Origin: Chloromonas sp. AAM2
Taxonomy: Eukaryota > Chlorophyta > Chlorophyceae > Chlamydomonadales > Chlamydomonadaceae
Direction: 5' to 3'
Length of the DNA stretch: 24,475 nt
NCBI GenBank assembly: GCA_004335635.1
Contig: QAXH01006558.1
Span: forward strand, 8,501-32,975
The stretch's first letter is position 1. The number at the start of each line of letters is the position of its first letter. The notes beneath the pieces are model-generated. The model did not search any database. It saw only the letters and a list, made by a program, of their open reading frames with translations, and was not told the origin of the DNA. Positions 21,943-24,475 of this stretch are shown here, in pieces. Made by a program: the position numbers and the translations under genes.

Positions 21943-23505
21943 TCACACATGTGGGGGCACTCTGATGTTTAGGCGGTCCAGCATGCCTGCGTTGCCCAGC
22001 GCCAGTCCGTTTTCGTTGGCCAGGTGCAGCAGGCAGATGAAGGCCAGGTGCACGGACACGTCACGCCCTATGTCCTGGGAGGGCAGGGCCTGCATCACCT
22101 GCAGACACCACACGGGAAAGGCAACAGGTCAGCATTACTGTACAACTGTCAACGACCGTCAGAGCGGTACACATCAGCACAAGCAAACAAGCGGTGTCAT
22201 GTGGCGATCTGCCACGTACATTACCACACCAGACCCAGCAGTGCAGGCCATGCACATTACATGCGATGAACGCACATGAAATCTAGAATTATCGCAAGTG
22301 AATCTGCAGTGGCATTTCACGACCTGCGTACTGCCACCCAAAGGAATAAGCGCTGTACCTTTCCAAATGTGATCTCCGCTCCTCCCGGCGAGGCCTGCTC
22401 CTCCCGTTGCTTCATCACCTGCCCCTTGATGCACTCCTTGAGCGCCTTTACATCCACCTAGCAAAACGTACCAACATAAAAGCAGTTGATAGAAGGCGCC
22501 TGCCCCTGTCTGCAGCTCCCTGGCCAAGGAAACACTGTCAGTTCAAATCCTGAACCCGTCCCGTACACACAATCGTCCTACCACTGTCATGCATTTTTAC
22601 TTTGGTTGAGCAACACAATGGAATGCTTGATGCTCAACTGCTACACCAGCATGATGTGCTGCTGACCATTGTTGCCCTGTCCCTTGCTTGCGTTCCTGGC
22701 ACTGCGTTTGCTGCTGTGTGCATCTGTGAAAACATTCTTCCAGAGCATGACTGTCTAATGAAAGTAGTCTAATGAAGACCTGGGAAAATCTTTCCTGTGC
22801 CTGCATCCCATCAACCTTACTACGCTTAAAATGAGCCGCTCACTTGTTGTCTGTTGGCTGCCGGGACCTGCAGCGCTGACGCCTTGCGGGGCTCATACAA
22901 CAGCTTGTGCAGCGACAGGCCCTCCAGCGACAGCGGGTTGAGCAGGTGACTTGCGAACTGAGTGGCGGCCTGACCTACGGGCTCGAGCACATCACTGGGA
23001 TTTCCTCCGTCCCACCCCTGGTTGCCATCAGCACCATCCTGATCATCGTCCTGGAAGAGGTGCGCTGCACATGTGAGCACACAGGGAAAATGAAAAGCAG
23101 CGTGCTTTGCAGCCCGGGGGACATCACCTGCCACCCACCACACATGCACTGGACATGCAGAGCAGCAGGCCAGCACGTGTTGATAGGAGTTTGGCGGCAC
23201 CACCATACCAGATCATGACTTCATACTTGAGATAATCACTTCGGTCAGTGCCCATACCAACATGCACACCAACCTTGCGCCGTGTCTTCTGCCCCTCCCC
23301 AGTCCGCACCCCACGCCTGTGCCCCTCCCTCCGTTCCATCACCATCCCCGCCCTGCCCCGCTTCAGGGCCCTGCTGGTGCATGCGCGAGCGGTGTCGGTC
23401 TGCAGCCGCCGTGGTGGGCCGGGCTCGCTGAGCCCTGATCTCCGCCTCCCAGAAGTGAATAGGGGGCAGCTCAGGGCGGATGAACAGCGTGTGGAGCTGA
23501 CCTTC
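21943..23505 (-). CDS. CAPH: Condensin complex subunit CAP-H (kleisin, Barren family), C-terminal 235 aa in 4 exons; N-terminus not found
   Basis: Exons in gene order: 23505-23274, 23064-22844, 22457-22359, 22098-21943, with phases 0,1,0,0 closing exactly. The reading frame is set by the end: VDVKALKECIKGQVMKQRE, then VMQALPSQDIGRDVSVHLAF and ICLLHLANENGLALGN, then DRLNIRV and the stop. This is the C-terminal winged-helix region of CAP-H kleisins, which contacts the head of an SMC partner and closes the condensin ring during chromosome condensation. The upstream exons contain EGQLHTLFIRPELPP and a Gly/Gln/Asp-rich part, then an acidic patch DDDQDGADG and LLNPLSLEGLSLHKLLYEP. CAP-H proteins are normally about 650-800 aa, so two thirds of the protein should lie upstream, but I recognise none of it between 23506 and 24475. 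Long introns, an exon beyond the window, or truncation are all possible. The acceptor before exon 23505 has a T9 tract supplied by the dispersed 21-nt motif. Confidence 0.88.
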
Positions 23506-23525
23506 CTGCATGTGATCCAAAAAAA

Positions 23526-23573
23526 AAGTTTGCCAGTTCTGGGACAATTCCCGGGACTGACGCTGGAACCGGT
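23526..23573 (-). repeat. Dispersed intron-end motif, copy in CAP-H intron
   Basis: On the minus strand, TCCCAGAACTGGCAAACT is followed by a T-run and then by the real acceptor of the CAP-H exon at 23505. Upstream flank CCGGTTCCAG...GGAA also matches the copy at 13619-13680, extending the homology to about 55 nt. Confidence 0.85.
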
Positions 23574-23599
23574 GTGTGTCAGCCAAAACATGTGTATCA

Positions 23600-23615
23600 G
23601 TGTGTGTGTGTGTGT
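23600..23615. repeat. Short (TG)n tract
   Basis: Sixteen nt of TG dinucleotides lie in the CAP-H upstream intron region. Frames through it give only Thr-His or Cys-Val runs. Confidence 0.8.
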
Positions 23616-23719
23616 CAATCACATACAGGGTGAACCTCCGGGTGATCATCGCGTGTTGTGGTAGACGGTGTACTGCCACTTCTGGGACAACAAATCAGGA
23701 CTAGACAGGAACTACAGTG

Positions 23720-23905
23720 TCAAAAGACAAAATTGTGTGTGTGACCCGTCCTGACCGGTATGCCTAAGAAGTCGGTAATGTAAGTCGCCACCATGTGTTC
23801 CAGCTGCTTCACTCTCTTGAGCAAACTCGTGTGTTGCGCACGGAGACGTCCCACAGCCTGTTCCCAATTCTCCTTTCTTGGTCGCTGTTGTTTCAGGTGT
23901 TGCAC
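23720..23905 (-). other. Open frame with basic coiled-coil-like segment, status uncertain
   Basis: The minus-strand frame reads QQRPRKENWEQAVGRL followed by LLKRVKQLEHMVATYI, a basic stretch and then a short heptad-like helix. It begins just after a possible acceptor (AATAG) and has in-frame possible donors. It lies between the CAP-H C-terminal exons and the expected N-terminus but does not look like any part of CAP-H that I know. It may be a separate small gene, an exon of a divergent CAP-H, or chance. Confidence 0.25.
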
Positions 23906-24016
23906 CTATTCAGGTGTTTTTCAGTGCAGACGACTTCCTGCAATGAGTGGGCTTAAGGCTGGCACGCTGATGTGTTCCTGAGAGTGGAGTGGGCTATTCG
24001 GTAGCTCCCGCTAGTG

Positions 24017-24100
24017 GGAATCGAACCAGCATCCTCATCCATTGGCTGCTGACGTCAACTTGACCCTGACAACTTGACCCTGCCGGGTGCACACATTTAT
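24017..24100 (-). repeat. tRNA-like fragment with exact pol III B-box
   Basis: On the minus strand GGTTCGATTCC (24017-24027) matches the B-box/T-loop of tRNA genes exactly. About 45-60 nt upstream the sequence GTCAAGTTGTCAGGG is A-box-like. The acceptor halves CCCGGCA and TAGCGGG pair only in part, and the T-stem has mismatches, so this is not a functional tRNA. It could be a tRNA-derived SINE or tRNA relic. Confidence 0.3.
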
Positions 24101-24323
24101 ATGTACTGTGTGAGTCTGCCTTACACCCAAACCCGCACCAAGTCCAAGGCCTGCCTGAGGCCGCAGATGCGACTTTGAGTTACTAGCATGCGAGATATCG
24201 TGTCCCCTGCGCGCCCATTGGCTTTGCAGGTGCGATCTGAGGGCCAAGGTCGCCGAGGTTTATGTAATCCACGTGTGCGTGTGTGTTCAGCGTGCAAAGC
24301 ACGGTGGTTCCTGCCGTCTCTGC

Positions 24324-24475
24324 ATGACGCAACAAATTTCAGGTATCATGTCCTGATGAGCAGCAGCACCAGTCCCGCGTGTTATGGTTTTTCTCTACTG
24401 TCTGATGTGCAGGTCAGGGCTACCGTGTCAAGGCTGTCTTCGATTTTGAGGGTCGGCAGTACGAGCTGGGCGCCT
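24324..24475 (+). CDS. Possible first exons of a gene running off the right end
   Basis: The exon candidate 24413-24475 follows a good acceptor (GATGTGCAG) and reads QGYRVKAVFDFEGRQYELGA, which looks like real protein. It could join in phase 1 to a short first exon 24324-24342 (MTQQIS) across a 70-nt GT..AG intron. I do not recognise the family. If correct, the gene is divergent from CAP-H, which limits where the CAP-H N-terminus can be. Confidence 0.4.

Noticed and set aside
1..24475. CRISPR array, bacterial operon or phage module
   Set aside because: No regularly spaced repeats, ribosome-binding sites or compact co-directional genes are present; split genes with GT..AG introns show eukaryotic nuclear DNA.

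Overview
This window is nuclear DNA from a eukaryote, most likely a green alga of the Chlamydomonas/volvocine type. The genes are split by GT..AG introns of about 70 to 460 nt. Exons end in typical algal junctions (AG|G, CAG|GT), and one gene has a chlorophyte-style TGTAA poly(A) signal close behind its stop codon. CA/TG microsatellites are common, and the gene set fits: a large helical-repeat protein, a three-repeat PUR-alpha protein, a short zinc-ribbon protein, ribosomal protein eL13 and condensin subunit CAP-H. The genus is not determined. All gene models below were spliced by hand and checked for reading-phase continuity; they have no transcript support.

Layout. 1-1081: no recognised gene, possibly 5' leader. 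1082-7007 (+): eight-exon gene for a predicted alpha-helical solenoid protein of about 1263 aa. It carries an in-frame tandem duplication of about 1.33 kb that includes exons and introns. 7008-9110: repeat-rich DNA ending in the promoter of the next gene. 9111-11010 (+): eight-exon PUR-alpha-like gene (239 aa) in which two neighbouring introns are copies of each other. 11011-15944: gene-poor DNA made of dispersed repeats, a microsatellite and transposon-like scraps, including a second copy of the PUR promoter region. 15945-17166 (-): three-exon zinc-ribbon protein. 18433-20489 (-): six-exon ribosomal protein eL13, complete. 20490-21942: eL13 upstream DNA and a repeat shared with 13.3 kb. 21943-23505 (-): the last four exons of condensin CAP-H, without its N-terminus. 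24324-24475 (+): possible first exons of a gene leaving the window.

The genes are functionally unrelated housekeeping genes, as is normal for a nuclear locus: translation (eL13), chromosome condensation (CAP-H), single-stranded nucleic-acid binding (PUR), and probably organellar RNA handling (solenoid protein, inferred only from its architecture). The most interesting material is structural. There are two sets of intron-associated repeats that look like introners: homologous PUR introns 3 and 4, and a 21-nt motif found four times just upstream of real or potential 3' splice sites. There is also an unequal-crossover exon duplication that fused two exons in frame, and a duplicated TATA/G-box promoter segment.
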